Shown piece by piece: positions 34,997-46,238 of a DNA stretch of 52,325 bases. Both the position numbers and the translations under genes were made by a program. Each line of letters begins with the position of its first letter. Position 1 is the stretch's first letter. The stretch spans positions 1 to 52,325 of the forward strand of contig ONDH01000032.1 in assembly GCA_900316505.1 (NCBI GenBank), in the 5' to 3' direction. Below the pieces are notes generated by a model that was given only the letters and a program-made list of their open reading frames with translations, ran no database searches and was not told the DNA's origin. This stretch comes from an uncultured Prevotellaceae bacterium. Lineage in GTDB: Bacteria > Bacteroidota > Bacteroidia > Bacteroidales > Bacteroidaceae.

Positions 34997-35593
34997 ATGG
35001 AGCGACTAACAGACACGCAGCAGACCATCATTGCAGAAGAGGTACAGCTTGTGAAGAGCATTCTTGACGGGCACACAGCGTGTTTCCGGAGATTCATCGA
35101 CTGTTATGCTTCCACTGTGCAGATGTTTGTAGGACGTTTCCTTTCACAGCAGGAAGATGTGGAAGAAGTGACACAAGATGTGTTCCTGACAGCATACCAA
35201 AGTCTTCAGCGCTTCGACAAAGAAAAGGCAAGTTTTAAGACTTGGTTGCTTCGCATCGCTTACCATTGTGCCCTGAAACATCTTCGCCATGAGCCACAGA
35301 TAAAATTTGTGGAAATGGAAGATGTGGAAATGGAAGCCCTATCCGATGGCGAAACTGCTGCCTTGTTGGGAGACACTACCCCCGATCGACTTACATTACT
35401 TAGAAAAGCTATCAGCCAACTTGCTCCCGATGACCAGATGCTCATTAGCCTTTACTATTATGACGGGCATCCTCTCCGAGAGATTGCCTACATTGTTGAA
35501 CGAACCGACACTTATTTGAGTTCACGCCTTCAATGGCTTAGAAAGAAAATCCATCAAACCGTCATCCACTTAGAAAGAAATGAAAGATACTGA
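34997..35593 (+). CDS. ECF-type RNA polymerase sigma factor
   Basis: A 198-residue sigma-70 family protein of the extracytoplasmic-function group. Region 2 covers about residues 25-95 (DVEEVTQDVFLTAYQSLQRF, then FKTWLLRIAYHCALKHLR). Region 4 covers about residues 135-190 (LAPDDQMLISLYYYDGHPLREIAYI with a helix-turn-helix). An acidic linker joins them. Its last 14 bp overlap the next gene, an anti-sigma factor candidate, indicating translational coupling. The operon continues with two paralogous secreted proteins, so the signal is probably envelope-related. No SusC or FecR partner is seen, unlike the sugar-linked ECF systems of Bacteroides. Confidence 0.93.
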   Translation: MERLTDTQQTIIAEEVQLVKSILDGHTACFRRFIDCYASTVQMFVGRFLSQQEDVEEVTQDVFLTAYQSLQRFDKEKASFKTWLLRIAYHCALKHLRHEPQIKFVEMEDVEMEALSDGETAALLGDTTPDRLTLLRKAISQLAPDDQMLISLYYYDGHPLREIAYIVERTDTYLSSRLQWLRKKIHQTVIHLERNERY

Positions 35594-36191
35594 AACCTAT
35601 CACGACGAAGCATTGCGCATCATCATGCGCCAACAAGCAGAGGAAGTCCAAAAGATGGAGTTCCCAAAGGACTTCGCTGACCGTTTGATGCAACGCATCG
35701 AACAAAAAGAAGCCCAGCGGAGAGTCGTCTTGAGACGCAAACGCAGATGGCTTGCTGTGGGTATTGCGGCTGCTATAGCTCTTCTTGTAGGTGTCGTTGT
35801 CCATATTTTCCAACAGGATGATAAGATGCCCCAGCAGGTAGTGGTGAGAAAGCCTGAGATAAAGAACGACTCCATCCCTGAGAAAGAAACGGAAGAGGTG
35901 ACAAAAGACTCAGACAACATCATACAGGAAATCGAACGGCTTCAATACGAGGTGCCTCAATTGCCTGTGGCGCAAACGACTATGTCCAAAGATTCTATGA
36001 TAGAAACAACAGATGAACCCTCGATGACAGACGTCATGCTGGCAGAGAATGAAGAAGACAGCATTAGCCATCCCTATTTCATCAGGAATTGGGAGGTTTA
36101 CATCCAGCAGATGGAGGCACAGATGCAGGCGCATATAGAGGCAGTGGACAGAGAATACAACGAAATGATGACCTACTATAAAGATTATTAA
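35580..36191 (+). CDS. Probable anti-sigma factor, single-pass membrane protein
   Basis: A 203-residue protein overlapping the sigma gene by 14 bp. The N-terminal 45 residues are a charged helical cytoplasmic region. A basic stretch (RRKRR) precedes one transmembrane helix at about residues 57-76. The rest is an acidic periplasmic region without a recognised fold. The order sigma, then small membrane protein with cytoplasmic N-terminus, is the classical anti-sigma layout. There is no zinc-finger motif, so the ECF binding mode is unknown. Function is inferred from context. Confidence 0.72.
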   Translation: MKDTETYHDEALRIIMRQQAEEVQKMEFPKDFADRLMQRIEQKEAQRRVVLRRKRRWLAVGIAAAIALLVGVVVHIFQQDDKMPQQVVVRKPEIKNDSIPEKETEEVTKDSDNIIQEIERLQYEVPQLPVAQTTMSKDSMIETTDEPSMTDVMLAENEEDSISHPYFIRNWEVYIQQMEAQMQAHIEAVDREYNEMMTYYKDY

Positions 36192-36216
36192 CCCATCACA
36201 AATAAGAAGAACGCGT

Positions 36217-37173
36217 ATGAAGAAGATTTTGGTATGCATCATCGGGTGGCTGAGCGCCCTATCGATGGCTGCACAATTTAATTTTTTCGATTATAAGGAC
36301 ACGCTCAATCTAATAGGAAATAAGCATGGCGATTCTGAATTGTTGATAGGTTATGGTGTCAATGGCGATGGTAAAGGATGTATGATTTCACACATGTTTT
36401 ATCATGATGTTCCCAAAGAAAAGATACAGAGTATCAAAAGCATTTTCATGGAAGGAATGACGAAAAGCAAGAGATCCCTTCATGGCGAGATTCATCAGGA
36501 TGGTAAAGATTCTCTTAGAATGTTTGTTTCCGACACCATGATGATTGCCCAAGAAGACAATTATAAGGTGATGGGCATGAATATGGAAGGTTGTTGTACT
36601 ACTATGGCTGAAATCGAGGATATAGATCTACATGATGAGTGGGGAAGGAGCACCATTTTATTATTCGGTTGTTTTCAAGACAAAGCATCGTTTGAGCACG
36701 TGAAGGAGAGTTCCCTGCGGATGGATAAGACATTGACGACCATTCTGAAAGAACACCCACACAAAACCCATCATGTGGTGTTCAAACCCCGATCCGAAAA
36801 AGAAGGCTTCATATGGGATGTTCCCAATCCGTTTGTGAAGACAGACACAAAAGCAGTCATCTATCAAATTGAGGATCAAAAAATCATAGAAGACCTCTAC
36901 CAACAGCTGCTTGCCACAGCCTACACACATCTTGATTACCAAGAGAGATTCGACTTGCAGATATTTGTCAATTACAATGGGCGTGGTCATATTGTGTTCA
37001 GCGTCCTGCGCCCCCACAAGCCAGGATACATCACCTGGGCGATATGTTTGGATAGGCGGAAACTTTCCATTCTTCGTGCAGAGGGTGATGAGGGCATCAA
37101 CATTGCTGACCTCTGGTTTCACGATGATGTGATTCAATCTCATTCAACAGACAAGTCGAAATCCCCCAACTAA
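36217..37173 (+). CDS. Secreted protein of unknown function, paralogue A of the ECF operon
   Basis: A 318-residue protein with a signal peptide (cleavage near SMAAQ). It lies 25 bp after the anti-sigma gene. It is related to the next gene product: corresponding stretches include SLHGEIHQDGKDS against SYHNEIHKGEEEE, and GYITWAICLDRRKLSILRAEG against GYIIWSISTVGGKLRVLRA. No known domain is recognised. There are two cysteines in sequence (EGCC) in the mature part. Probably periplasmic; it may be a target or signal transducer of the sigma system. Confidence 0.72.
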   Translation: MKKILVCIIGWLSALSMAAQFNFFDYKDTLNLIGNKHGDSELLIGYGVNGDGKGCMISHMFYHDVPKEKIQSIKSIFMEGMTKSKRSLHGEIHQDGKDSLRMFVSDTMMIAQEDNYKVMGMNMEGCCTTMAEIEDIDLHDEWGRSTILLFGCFQDKASFEHVKESSLRMDKTLTTILKEHPHKTHHVVFKPRSEKEGFIWDVPNPFVKTDTKAVIYQIEDQKIIEDLYQQLLATAYTHLDYQERFDLQIFVNYNGRGHIVFSVLRPHKPGYITWAICLDRRKLSILRAEGDEGINIADLWFHDDVIQSHSTDKSKSPN

Positions 37174-37183
37174 CCCCCTTCGT

Positions 37184-38107
37184 ATGAAAAAGTATATTCT
37201 TCTCTTTGTCATCCTGTGTGCAACCTTGACGGTACACGCACAACACAGTCTTCTGGAGCGGGCAGAAGAACTGAAATCCATCATGGAAGAATCCCAAGCT
37301 GGTTCCTACGAACTGATGATTGACTATGGATGCATTGCCCAAATCCCACATTGGAAGATGAAGTTTTCCTTCCCTCAACATCTTTCTGACGAGAAGATTC
37401 AGGAACTGAAGACGCTCTACTACGACAAGATGGAACACAGTGAGAAGTCTTACCACAATGAAATCCATAAGGGGGAAGAAGAGGAGTGTGTTGTACAAAT
37501 TGATTCCCACTGCAACATCCAATCGGAAGAAGGATATGAGATGATGGGATGTCCTGTCAGTGGTAAATGTTGGACACACGAAGGACTACAGCTCTCAAGA
37601 TTTCCAGATATGGAGGGGCATATCATCACGTGCGATATGTCTTTCGCTCAACAGGACACCATCATCAAGAAGGGTAGCCCTGAAACAATCCGTAAGATAG
37701 ACAAGGCACTAAGCCGAATCGTGAAGCAGGGAAAGCGTAAAAGTCACAAAGTGATTAACGATGACCCGAATAATTATGAAATGAAACTATTTCTATGGAA
37801 GCCAGATTTGCTCAAAAACACAGAAGGCATCATCTATGAGTATAAATCGGTGGACACTTTACTTGTCCAGCAATTCAAGGAAACTATCTCTCAGCATCTT
37901 TATGATGGAGGATGGTGTTATTTTGAGCACCATAAACCACTCATCGAAATACACGACAGCCAAAGACGTAGAGAAGAACAGATGGATTTCGTTCTGGGAC
38001 ATCCCAAGGAATACGGATATATCATCTGGTCCATCAGCACTGTAGGAGGAAAATTACGCGTGCTTCGAGCCACAGGGAAAGAAAAGGGTATTGTCCCAAT
38101 CTGGTAA
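37184..38107 (+). CDS. Secreted protein of unknown function, paralogue B of the ECF operon
   Basis: A 307-residue protein with a signal peptide (cleavage near VHAQ), 10 bp after its paralogue. The similarity covers the middle (MEHSEKSYHNEIHKG) and the C-terminus (YGYIIWSISTVGGKLRVLRA), so the pair arose by tandem duplication followed by strong divergence. Function is unknown. It ends 5 bp before the convergent GH127 gene, with no terminator visible between them. Confidence 0.72.
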   Translation: MKKYILLFVILCATLTVHAQHSLLERAEELKSIMEESQAGSYELMIDYGCIAQIPHWKMKFSFPQHLSDEKIQELKTLYYDKMEHSEKSYHNEIHKGEEEECVVQIDSHCNIQSEEGYEMMGCPVSGKCWTHEGLQLSRFPDMEGHIITCDMSFAQQDTIIKKGSPETIRKIDKALSRIVKQGKRKSHKVINDDPNNYEMKLFLWKPDLLKNTEGIIYEYKSVDTLLVQQFKETISQHLYDGGWCYFEHHKPLIEIHDSQRRREEQMDFVLGHPKEYGYIIWSISTVGGKLRVLRATGKEKGIVPIW

Positions 38108-38112
38108 TGTGG

Positions 38113-40629
<2,517 letters not shown>

Positions 40630-40663
40630 TGAATATAGGTTTTCAGTGAGTTAGTTGTGTGTG

Positions 40664-40695
40664 CAAAGGTAGCATTTTCTTTTCTTTCCACACAA
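40664..40695 (-). promoter_or_regulatory. Promoter of the GH127 gene
   Basis: On the minus strand TTG (40695-40693) and TACCTTTG (40671-40664) are 21 bp apart. Confidence 0.6.
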
Positions 40696-40709
40696 TAATA
40701 AATAAGAAA

Positions 40710-40741
40710 TTTGGTCAAAATGAAAAGAAAACGTAACTTTG
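40710..40741 (+). promoter_or_regulatory. Promoter of korAB
   Basis: TTTG (40710-40713) and TAACTTTG (40734-40741), 20 bp apart: a textbook Bacteroidota promoter. A 7-bp inverted repeat, TGATAGC (40753-40759) and GCTATCA (40774-40780), lies at the predicted 5' end of the mRNA. Confidence 0.78.
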
Positions 40742-40842
40742 CAGTCGCAAAGTGATAGCGAATCGTCAAGGATGCTATCAAAAGCACGAAAATTAGGTTT
40801 AGTTAGGTATTAAAAAAGAAACAACATAAACATAATAGGCTT

Positions 40843-42693
40843 ATGGCAGAAAAATTGGAAGTGAAGGAACTCGCCGAAGTGGCGGTTCGTTTCTCAGGTG
40901 ATTCTGGCGACGGTATGCAGTTGGCCGGAAACATCTTCTCCACAGTGTCAGCCACTGTGGGTAACAGTATCAGTACTTTTCCAGATTATCCCGCCGATAT
41001 CCGTGCCCCGCAAGGTTCACTGACAGGTGTGAGCGGTTTTCAGGTACACATCGGTGCAGATATGGTATATACCCCAGGAGATAAGTGCGATGTGTTGGTG
41101 GCGATGAACGCTGCTGCACTCAAGACACAATATAAATATGCAAAGCCAGGCGCTGCCATCATTATTGACACAGATTCTTTTGGTGCAGCCGATTTGAAAA
41201 AGGCGGCTTTCGCCACAGAGGACTACCTCGGCGAGATGGGTATTGACCCTGATCGTGTGATTGCTTGTCCTATCACACAGATGGTGAAGGACTGTCTTGC
41301 CGATTCAGGCATGGACGTGAAGGCAATGCTGAAATGCCGTAATATGTTTGCTTTGGGATTAGTTTGCTGGCTCTTCGATCGCGACTTGAACATCGCATTC
41401 AACTTCCTCAAGGATAAGTTTGCCAAGAAACCTGGTGTGGCAGAAGCCAACATTAAGGTGATTCAGGCAGGTTATGACTACGGACACAACACCCACAGCA
41501 GTGTGGCAAATGTCTATCGCATCGAGACAAAGAACAAGGTGCCCGGACGTTATATGGACATCACGGGTAATAAGGCCACTGCATACGGCTTCATCGCTGC
41601 TGCTGAGAAGGCAGGGTTGAAACTGTACCTTGGTTCATACCCCATCACTCCAGCAACAGATGTGTTGCACGAGCTCTCCAAGCATAAGTCACTCGGCGTC
41701 ACCACCGTTCAGTGTGAGGACGAGATTGCCGGATGTGCTTCGGCAGTGGGTGCTTCCTTCGCTGGTGCTTTGGGTGTGACTTCCACTTCAGGTCCTGGTA
41801 TCTGCTTGAAGAGTGAGGCGATGAACCTTGCTGTCATCATGGAGTTGCCACTCGTGGTGCTCGACGTGCAGCGTGGCGGTCCTGCTACAGGTCTTCCAAC
41901 GAAGTCAGAGCAGACAGACCTCTTGCAGGCTCTCTTCGGACGTAACGGTGAAAGCCCGATGCCTGTCATTGCAGCCACCTCACCCACAGACTGCTTCGAT
42001 GCAGCTTATGCAGCAGCCAAGATGGCGTTGGAGCACATGACTCCTGTCATCCTCATGACTGATGCCTATGTGGCAAATGGTTCAGCAGCCTTCAAGTTGC
42101 CTAACCTCGCTGACTATCCAGCCATCAATCCTCCATACGTTCCTGAGGAACTGAAGGGACAGTGGGCACCTTATCTCCGCAACCCAGAGACAGGTGTGCG
42201 CTACTGGGCAGTGCCTGGTCGCGAAGGCTTCCAGCACATCCTTGGTGGTTTGGAGAAGGACAACAAGACGGGTGCCATCTCCACCGATCCTGAGAACCAC
42301 GACCTCATGACTCATCTGCGTCAGGAGAAAATCAATAAGATTCATGTGCCCGACCTCGAAGTGCTGGGCGACAAGGACGATGCCGACCTCCTCATCGTAG
42401 GTTTTGGTGGCACTTACGGACACCTCCACGCTGCGATGGACGAACTCCGTGCCCAAGGCAAGAAGGTGGCTCTGGCTCACTTTAAGTACATCAACCCACT
42501 GCCAAAGAACACGGCAGAGGTGCTGAAGAAGTACAAGAAGGTGGTGGTTGCCGAACAAAACATGGGACAACTGGCAGGTTGGCTGCGCATGAAAGTGGAC
42601 AACTTCGTTCCAGCACAGTTCAACCAAGTGAAGGGACAACCTTTCGTGGTGGCAGAACTCGTAGAGGCATTCAATGAGATTATTAACAAGTAA
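40843..42693 (+). CDS. korA: 2-oxoglutarate/2-oxoacid:ferredoxin oxidoreductase, fused gamma-alpha subunit
   Basis: A 616-residue subunit of the CoA-dependent 2-oxoacid oxidoreductase that interconverts 2-oxoglutarate and succinyl-CoA with ferredoxin. The N-terminal third is the gamma domain (FSGDSGDGMQLAGNIFS, then DYPADIRAPQG). The rest is the alpha domain (LGSYPITPATDVLHELSKH) and the C-terminal transketolase-like domain. The length matches the fused Bacteroidota form. It pairs with korB 17 bp downstream. Substrate choice within the family (2-oxoglutarate versus other 2-oxoacids) follows the usual annotation of this fused form and is not proven. Confidence 0.93.
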   Translation: MAEKLEVKELAEVAVRFSGDSGDGMQLAGNIFSTVSATVGNSISTFPDYPADIRAPQGSLTGVSGFQVHIGADMVYTPGDKCDVLVAMNAAALKTQYKYAKPGAAIIIDTDSFGAADLKKAAFATEDYLGEMGIDPDRVIACPITQMVKDCLADSGMDVKAMLKCRNMFALGLVCWLFDRDLNIAFNFLKDKFAKKPGVAEANIKVIQAGYDYGHNTHSSVANVYRIETKNKVPGRYMDITGNKATAYGFIAAAEKAGLKLYLGSYPITPATDVLHELSKHKSLGVTTVQCEDEIAGCASAVGASFAGALGVTSTSGPGICLKSEAMNLAVIMELPLVVLDVQRGGPATGLPTKSEQTDLLQALFGRNGESPMPVIAATSPTDCFDAAYAAAKMALEHMTPVILMTDAYVANGSAAFKLPNLADYPAINPPYVPEELKGQWAPYLRNPETGVRYWAVPGREGFQHILGGLEKDNKTGAISTDPENHDLMTHLRQEKINKIHVPDLEVLGDKDDADLLIVGFGGTYGHLHAAMDELRAQGKKVALAHFKYINPLPKNTAEVLKKYKKVVVAEQNMGQLAGWLRMKVDNFVPAQFNQVKGQPFVVAELVEAFNEIINK

Positions 42694-42710
42694 AAGAAAG
42701 GACATACACT

Positions 42711-43715
42711 ATGGCATATACAGCTCAAGATTTTAAGAAGGGACAGCCACGTTGGTGTCCTGGATGTGGTGACCACTTCTTCCTTGCTTCCTTGCATAAG
42801 GCAATGGCAGAGATTGGTGTGGAGCCTTGGAATACAGCCGTGATTTCGGGTATTGGTTGTTCTTCACGTCTGCCACACTACATGGCAACGTATGGTATGA
42901 ACACCATTCATGGACGTGCAGCAGCTATTGCAACAGGTGCAAAAGTGGCTAACCCTGACCTGACCGTATGGCAAGTCAGTGGTGATGGTGACGGACTCGC
43001 AATCGGTGGTAATCATTTCATCCATGCGAATCGTCGTAACATCAACCTTAACATGATTCTGTTGAACAACCGTATCTACGGTTTGACAAAGGGTCAGTAC
43101 TCACCTACTTCTCCACGTGGGTTTGTGTCGAAGTCCAGTCCTTACGGAACGGTGGAAGACCCATTCCGTCCTGCTGAACTCTGCTTTGGTGCCCGCGGAC
43201 ATTTCTTTGCACGTGCCGTAGCCACTGATGCTCCTGGCACTGTGGAGATACTGAAGGCAGCTTACAACCACAAGGGCGCTGCTGTGTGCGAGATTCTGCA
43301 GAACTGCGTCATCTTCAACAATGGTACTCACGATGCTGTTTACAGCAAGGAAGGACGTGCCAAGAACGCCATCTATGTGCAGCACGGCAAACCCCTCATC
43401 TTCGGTGAGAACAACGAGTTTGGTCTTGTACAGGAAGGTTTTGGCTTGAAAGTGGTGAAGATTGGCGAGAATGGCATCACAGAGAAGGACATTCTGGTAC
43501 ACGATGCTCATTGCGAGGACAACACCCTCCAGCTTAAGTTGGCACTCATGGGTAATGGAGACGGCTTCCCTGTGGCACTCGGTGTCATTCGTGATGTAGA
43601 TGCACCAACTTACGACGATTGTGTCACTGCTCAGATTGAAGAAGTGAAGGCACAGAAGAAGTATCACAACTTTGCAGAACTCCTCGAAACGAATGACATT
43701 TGGGAAGTGAAGTAA
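42711..43715 (+). CDS. korB: 2-oxoglutarate/2-oxoacid:ferredoxin oxidoreductase, beta subunit
   Basis: A 334-residue thiamine-diphosphate-binding partner of KorA. CPGCGDH at residues 18-24 supplies iron-sulfur ligands. The ThDP motif is seen as GDGDGLAIGGNH, with NNRIYGLTKGQ downstream. The gene is co-transcribed with korA and followed by a terminator that also serves the convergent gene. Confidence 0.95.
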   Translation: MAYTAQDFKKGQPRWCPGCGDHFFLASLHKAMAEIGVEPWNTAVISGIGCSSRLPHYMATYGMNTIHGRAAAIATGAKVANPDLTVWQVSGDGDGLAIGGNHFIHANRRNINLNMILLNNRIYGLTKGQYSPTSPRGFVSKSSPYGTVEDPFRPAELCFGARGHFFARAVATDAPGTVEILKAAYNHKGAAVCEILQNCVIFNNGTHDAVYSKEGRAKNAIYVQHGKPLIFGENNEFGLVQEGFGLKVVKIGENGITEKDILVHDAHCEDNTLQLKLALMGNGDGFPVALGVIRDVDAPTYDDCVTAQIEEVKAQKKYHNFAELLETNDIWEVK

Positions 43716-43735
43716 TTCGTTATAAACATAATAAA

Positions 43736-43770
43736 GAAGGCTGGCACCAATGTGTCAGCCTTCTTTTATT
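43736..43770. terminator. Bidirectional terminator between korB and the convergent gene
   Basis: GAAGGCTGGCAC (43736-43747) pairs with GTGTCAGCCTTC (43750-43761 region), followed by TTTTATT on the plus strand and preceded by an AATAAA run that gives T on the minus strand. The stem includes the stop codon of the minus-strand gene. Confidence 0.85.
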
Positions 43771-44243
43771 TCGTCCAGGTAGTTGCAATAGATGCGAATC
43801 GCTGTCTCCACCATGCGGATGCACGGTCGCTTCTTATAGTATTCATCCGTGCGAGGTTCAGGCGTGGCAACAATCTTGATTTCGGGAATCGTGCCGTCAG
43901 CACGTTGCTTGTTCAGTCCTAACAGTTCCTTGCAGATGAGGCTCCCCGTCTCTGCCTTGAAGTCGGCAGCCAACCGCTGCACCACCTCATAGTTTTTCTT
44001 CTTGAGTTCCTGATCGGGATAATCACCCTTCACCTCCAGCCCCACTAACATGAACATGCCGCAAGCCGTGCCGCAGGTCTCCCTCATCCTACCGATGCCA
44101 CCACCAAACGAACCGGAAATATGAGCAGCAAAAGCCTCCTCCAACCCATAGTAGTCGGCAAATGCCAGCACCACGGATTGTGCACAGTTATATCCCTGCT
44201 TGAAGTAGGCAACGCCTTTTTGGACTCTCTCTTCAGTTGTCAT
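43755..44243 (-). CDS. C_GCAxxG_C_C family redox protein
   Basis: A 162-residue cytoplasmic protein of the C_GCAxxG_C_C family. The signature is seen as GYNCAQSV followed by GSFGGGIGRMRETCGTACG and a later SLICKELLG cysteine. The conserved cysteines probably bind a metal or iron-sulfur group; the role is unknown in most species. The gene stands alone and shares a terminator with korB. Its start is about 100 bp from a repeat-rich spacer. Confidence 0.9.
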   Translation of the reverse strand: MTTEERVQKGVAYFKQGYNCAQSVVLAFADYYGLEEAFAAHISGSFGGGIGRMRETCGTACGMFMLVGLEVKGDYPDQELKKKNYEVVQRLAADFKAETGSLICKELLGLNKQRADGTIPEIKIVATPEPRTDEYYKKRPCIRMVETAIRIYCNYLDEIKEG

Positions 44244-44287
44244 TTTTAACCTTAACGATAACCTTAACCTTAACTTAACTATAGGGG

Positions 44288-44340
44288 CTCTAAACTCTGA
44301 ACCCTAAACTCTCCTCCCCCTTGGGGAAGCTAGAGGGGGC
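44288..44340. repeat. Heptamer repeat and palindromic CCCCC/GGGG element
   Basis: Units CTCTAAA, CTCTGAA, CCCTAAA and CTCTCCT (44288-44315) are followed by TCCCCCTTGGGGA (a 5-bp inverted repeat, about 44316-44328) and TAGAGGGGGC. The element abuts the rmlB stop codon and may act as its terminator or be a REP-like sequence. Upstream, CCTTAAC-type repeats fill 44249-44278. Confidence 0.55.
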
Positions 44341-44341
44341 T

Positions 44342-45484
44342 TTATCTGTTCTTGTACATTTCTTCGTAGTACTTCTCGTAGTCGCCGCTGGTGATGTTGT
44401 CCATCCATGCCTCGTTCTCCAAGTACCACTTCACGGTCTTTTCAATGCCCTCCTCGAATTGCAGACTGGGTTCCCAACCCAATTCCTTCTGCAACTTGCG
44501 TGAATCGATGGCATAGCGGGCATCGTGTCCCAGACGGTCAGTCACATAGGTGATGAGGTCAAGGTCGGCACCTTCGGGACGTCCGAGCAGACGGTCCACC
44601 GTCTTGATGACCACCTTGATGATGTCGATGTTCTTCCACTCGTTGAAACCACCGATGTTGTACGTTTCAGCCACTTTGCCATTGTGGAAAATGGTGTCGA
44701 TAGCACGTGCATGATCCACCACATAGAGCCAGTCGCGCACATTCTCACCCTTGCCATACACAGGCAGGGGCTTGCGGTGACGGATATTGTTGATGAACAA
44801 TGGAATCAGCTTCTCCGGGAACTGATATGGACCATAGTTGTTCGAGCAGTTCGTCACGATGGTTGGCATGCCATACGTGTCGTGATAAGCCCTCACAAAG
44901 TGGTCGCTGCTTGCTTTTGAAGCCGAGTAAGGAGAGTGGGGGTTATACTTTGTGGTTTCCAAGAAGAAATCCTTGCCGTAAGCAGCATGATGCTCAGCGC
45001 TCGAAGCCGTGGTGGTGAAAGGACTCTCCACCCCTTCTGGGTTGGTCAGTTTCAAGGCACCATACACCTCGTCCGTCGAGATATGGTAGAAACGCTTGCC
45101 TTCATACTTCTCGGGCAGACTCTCCCAATACAACTTCGCAGCCTGCAACAGCGAGAGTGTGCCCATCACATTCGTCTTGGCAAACGTGAACGGGTCCTTG
45201 ATGCTTCTGTCCACATGGCTTTCTGCAGCCAAGTGGATGATGCCATCAATCTTCTCGTCCTGCATCAGCTGATAGAACGCATCGAAGTCACAGATGTCCA
45301 TCTTCACAAACTTATAGTTGGGCTTGTCCTCCACATCCTTCAGGTTGGCGAGGTTGCCCGCATAAGTCAACTTGTCCAGATTGATGATTTTGTACTCAGG
45401 ATACTTGTTCACAAACAGGCGCACCACATGGCTACCAATGAAGCCAGCACCACCTGTAATCACAATGTTTCTCTTGAATTCCAT
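44342..45484 (-). CDS. rmlB: dTDP-glucose 4,6-dehydratase
   Basis: A 380-residue extended short-chain dehydrogenase making dTDP-4-keto-6-deoxyglucose for rhamnose and other deoxysugars. The Rossmann motif GGAGFIGSHVV lies near the N-terminus. The active-site region is STDEVYG and the YSASKAS segment carries the catalytic Tyr-Lys pair. The start at 45484 (MEFKRNIVITGG) is chosen because the upstream in-frame codons cover the promoter and have no homology to the family. No other rhamnose pathway gene is adjacent. Confidence 0.95.
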   Translation of the reverse strand: MEFKRNIVITGGAGFIGSHVVRLFVNKYPEYKIINLDKLTYAGNLANLKDVEDKPNYKFVKMDICDFDAFYQLMQDEKIDGIIHLAAESHVDRSIKDPFTFAKTNVMGTLSLLQAAKLYWESLPEKYEGKRFYHISTDEVYGALKLTNPEGVESPFTTTASSAEHHAAYGKDFFLETTKYNPHSPYSASKASSDHFVRAYHDTYGMPTIVTNCSNNYGPYQFPEKLIPLFINNIRHRKPLPVYGKGENVRDWLYVVDHARAIDTIFHNGKVAETYNIGGFNEWKNIDIIKVVIKTVDRLLGRPEGADLDLITYVTDRLGHDARYAIDSRKLQKELGWEPSLQFEEGIEKTVKWYLENEAWMDNITSGDYEKYYEEMYKNR

Positions 45485-45520
45485 AACGTTAAGCACTATT
45501 CCTTTTTCGTTTTCAGGGTG

Positions 45521-45551
45521 CAAAGTTACGAATAAGTGAGGACAATACAAA
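45521..45551 (-). promoter_or_regulatory. Promoter of rmlB
   Basis: On the minus strand TTTG (45551-45548) and TAACTTTG (45528-45521), 19 bp apart. Confidence 0.72.
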
Positions 45552-45650
45552 AAGAAAAGTCCTTTTCCTTTGTTTTCTGGGATGCATATACACAAAAAGG
45601 GGTGCACCGAAGTGCCCCCTCTAATGATTTAATCGGTTCAATCCGTGGTT

Positions 45651-46103
45651 TTACTTGATTTCGATGTTCAAAGTCTCTTTCGCCTTCTCTTCCTCCGTCT
45701 TCTTCGGAATGTTGATGGTCAGCACACCGTCTGCCATGCCTGCGGCAATTTTCGACTTCTCCACATTGTCTGGCAGTGAGAACCTCTGCTCGAACTTGCT
45801 GTAGCTGAACTCGCGACGCAGATACGTCTTCTTGTCCTCCTTCTTGTCGCCGTCCTTCGTCTCGGTCTTCTTCTCCATGCTGATGACGATGTCGCCATCG
45901 GTGGTCAGCTGAATCTTGAAGTCGTCCTTGGTCATGCCTGGAGCGGCCACTTCCACTTTGTACTCTGTCTTATCCTCCGACACGTTGATGGCTGGAGTCG
46001 TTCCCTGATATTTGATGGTTGGCATCCAGTTGTCGTCGAAGAAATCGTTAAACAATGAAGGGATCCATCCCTGATTACGTGTTGAATAAACTGTAGGCAT
46101 CAT
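45651..46103 (-). CDS. Hsp20/alpha-crystallin family small heat shock protein
   Basis: A 150-residue ATP-independent chaperone that binds unfolding proteins. The alpha-crystallin domain covers about residues 36-140 (INVSEDKTEYKVEVAAPGM, FEQRFSLPDNVEKSKIAAGM, DGVLTINIPK). The short N-terminal region contains the WIPSLFNDFF motif usual in Bacteroidota Hsp20. Unlike most genes here it has a strong Shine-Dalgarno sequence, AGGAGGA (46117-46111 on the minus strand), before the ATG. The start could be the first or second of two adjacent ATG codons. The upstream region has paired repeats that may be regulatory sites. Confidence 0.95.
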   Translation of the reverse strand: MMPTVYSTRNQGWIPSLFNDFFDDNWMPTIKYQGTTPAINVSEDKTEYKVEVAAPGMTKDDFKIQLTTDGDIVISMEKKTETKDGDKKEDKKTYLRREFSYSKFEQRFSLPDNVEKSKIAAGMADGVLTINIPKKTEEEKAKETLNIEIK

Positions 46104-46156
46104 AGTTTTGTCCTCCTAATTTATTTTGGTTAAACATATTTTATTTTCATTTTGAC

Positions 46157-46191
46157 TGTCAACTATCAATTGTCAACTGTCAATTGTCAAC
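46157..46191. repeat. Five heptamers upstream of hsp20
   Basis: TGTCAAC, TATCAAT, TGTCAAC, TGTCAAT, TGTCAAC: five contiguous 7-nt units (consensus TRTCAAY) in the hsp20 upstream region. Confidence 0.9.
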
Positions 46192-46238
46192 TTCCCATAA
46201 GTGCAACCTTTATGCCTAACTGCCACTTTGTCAACGCT

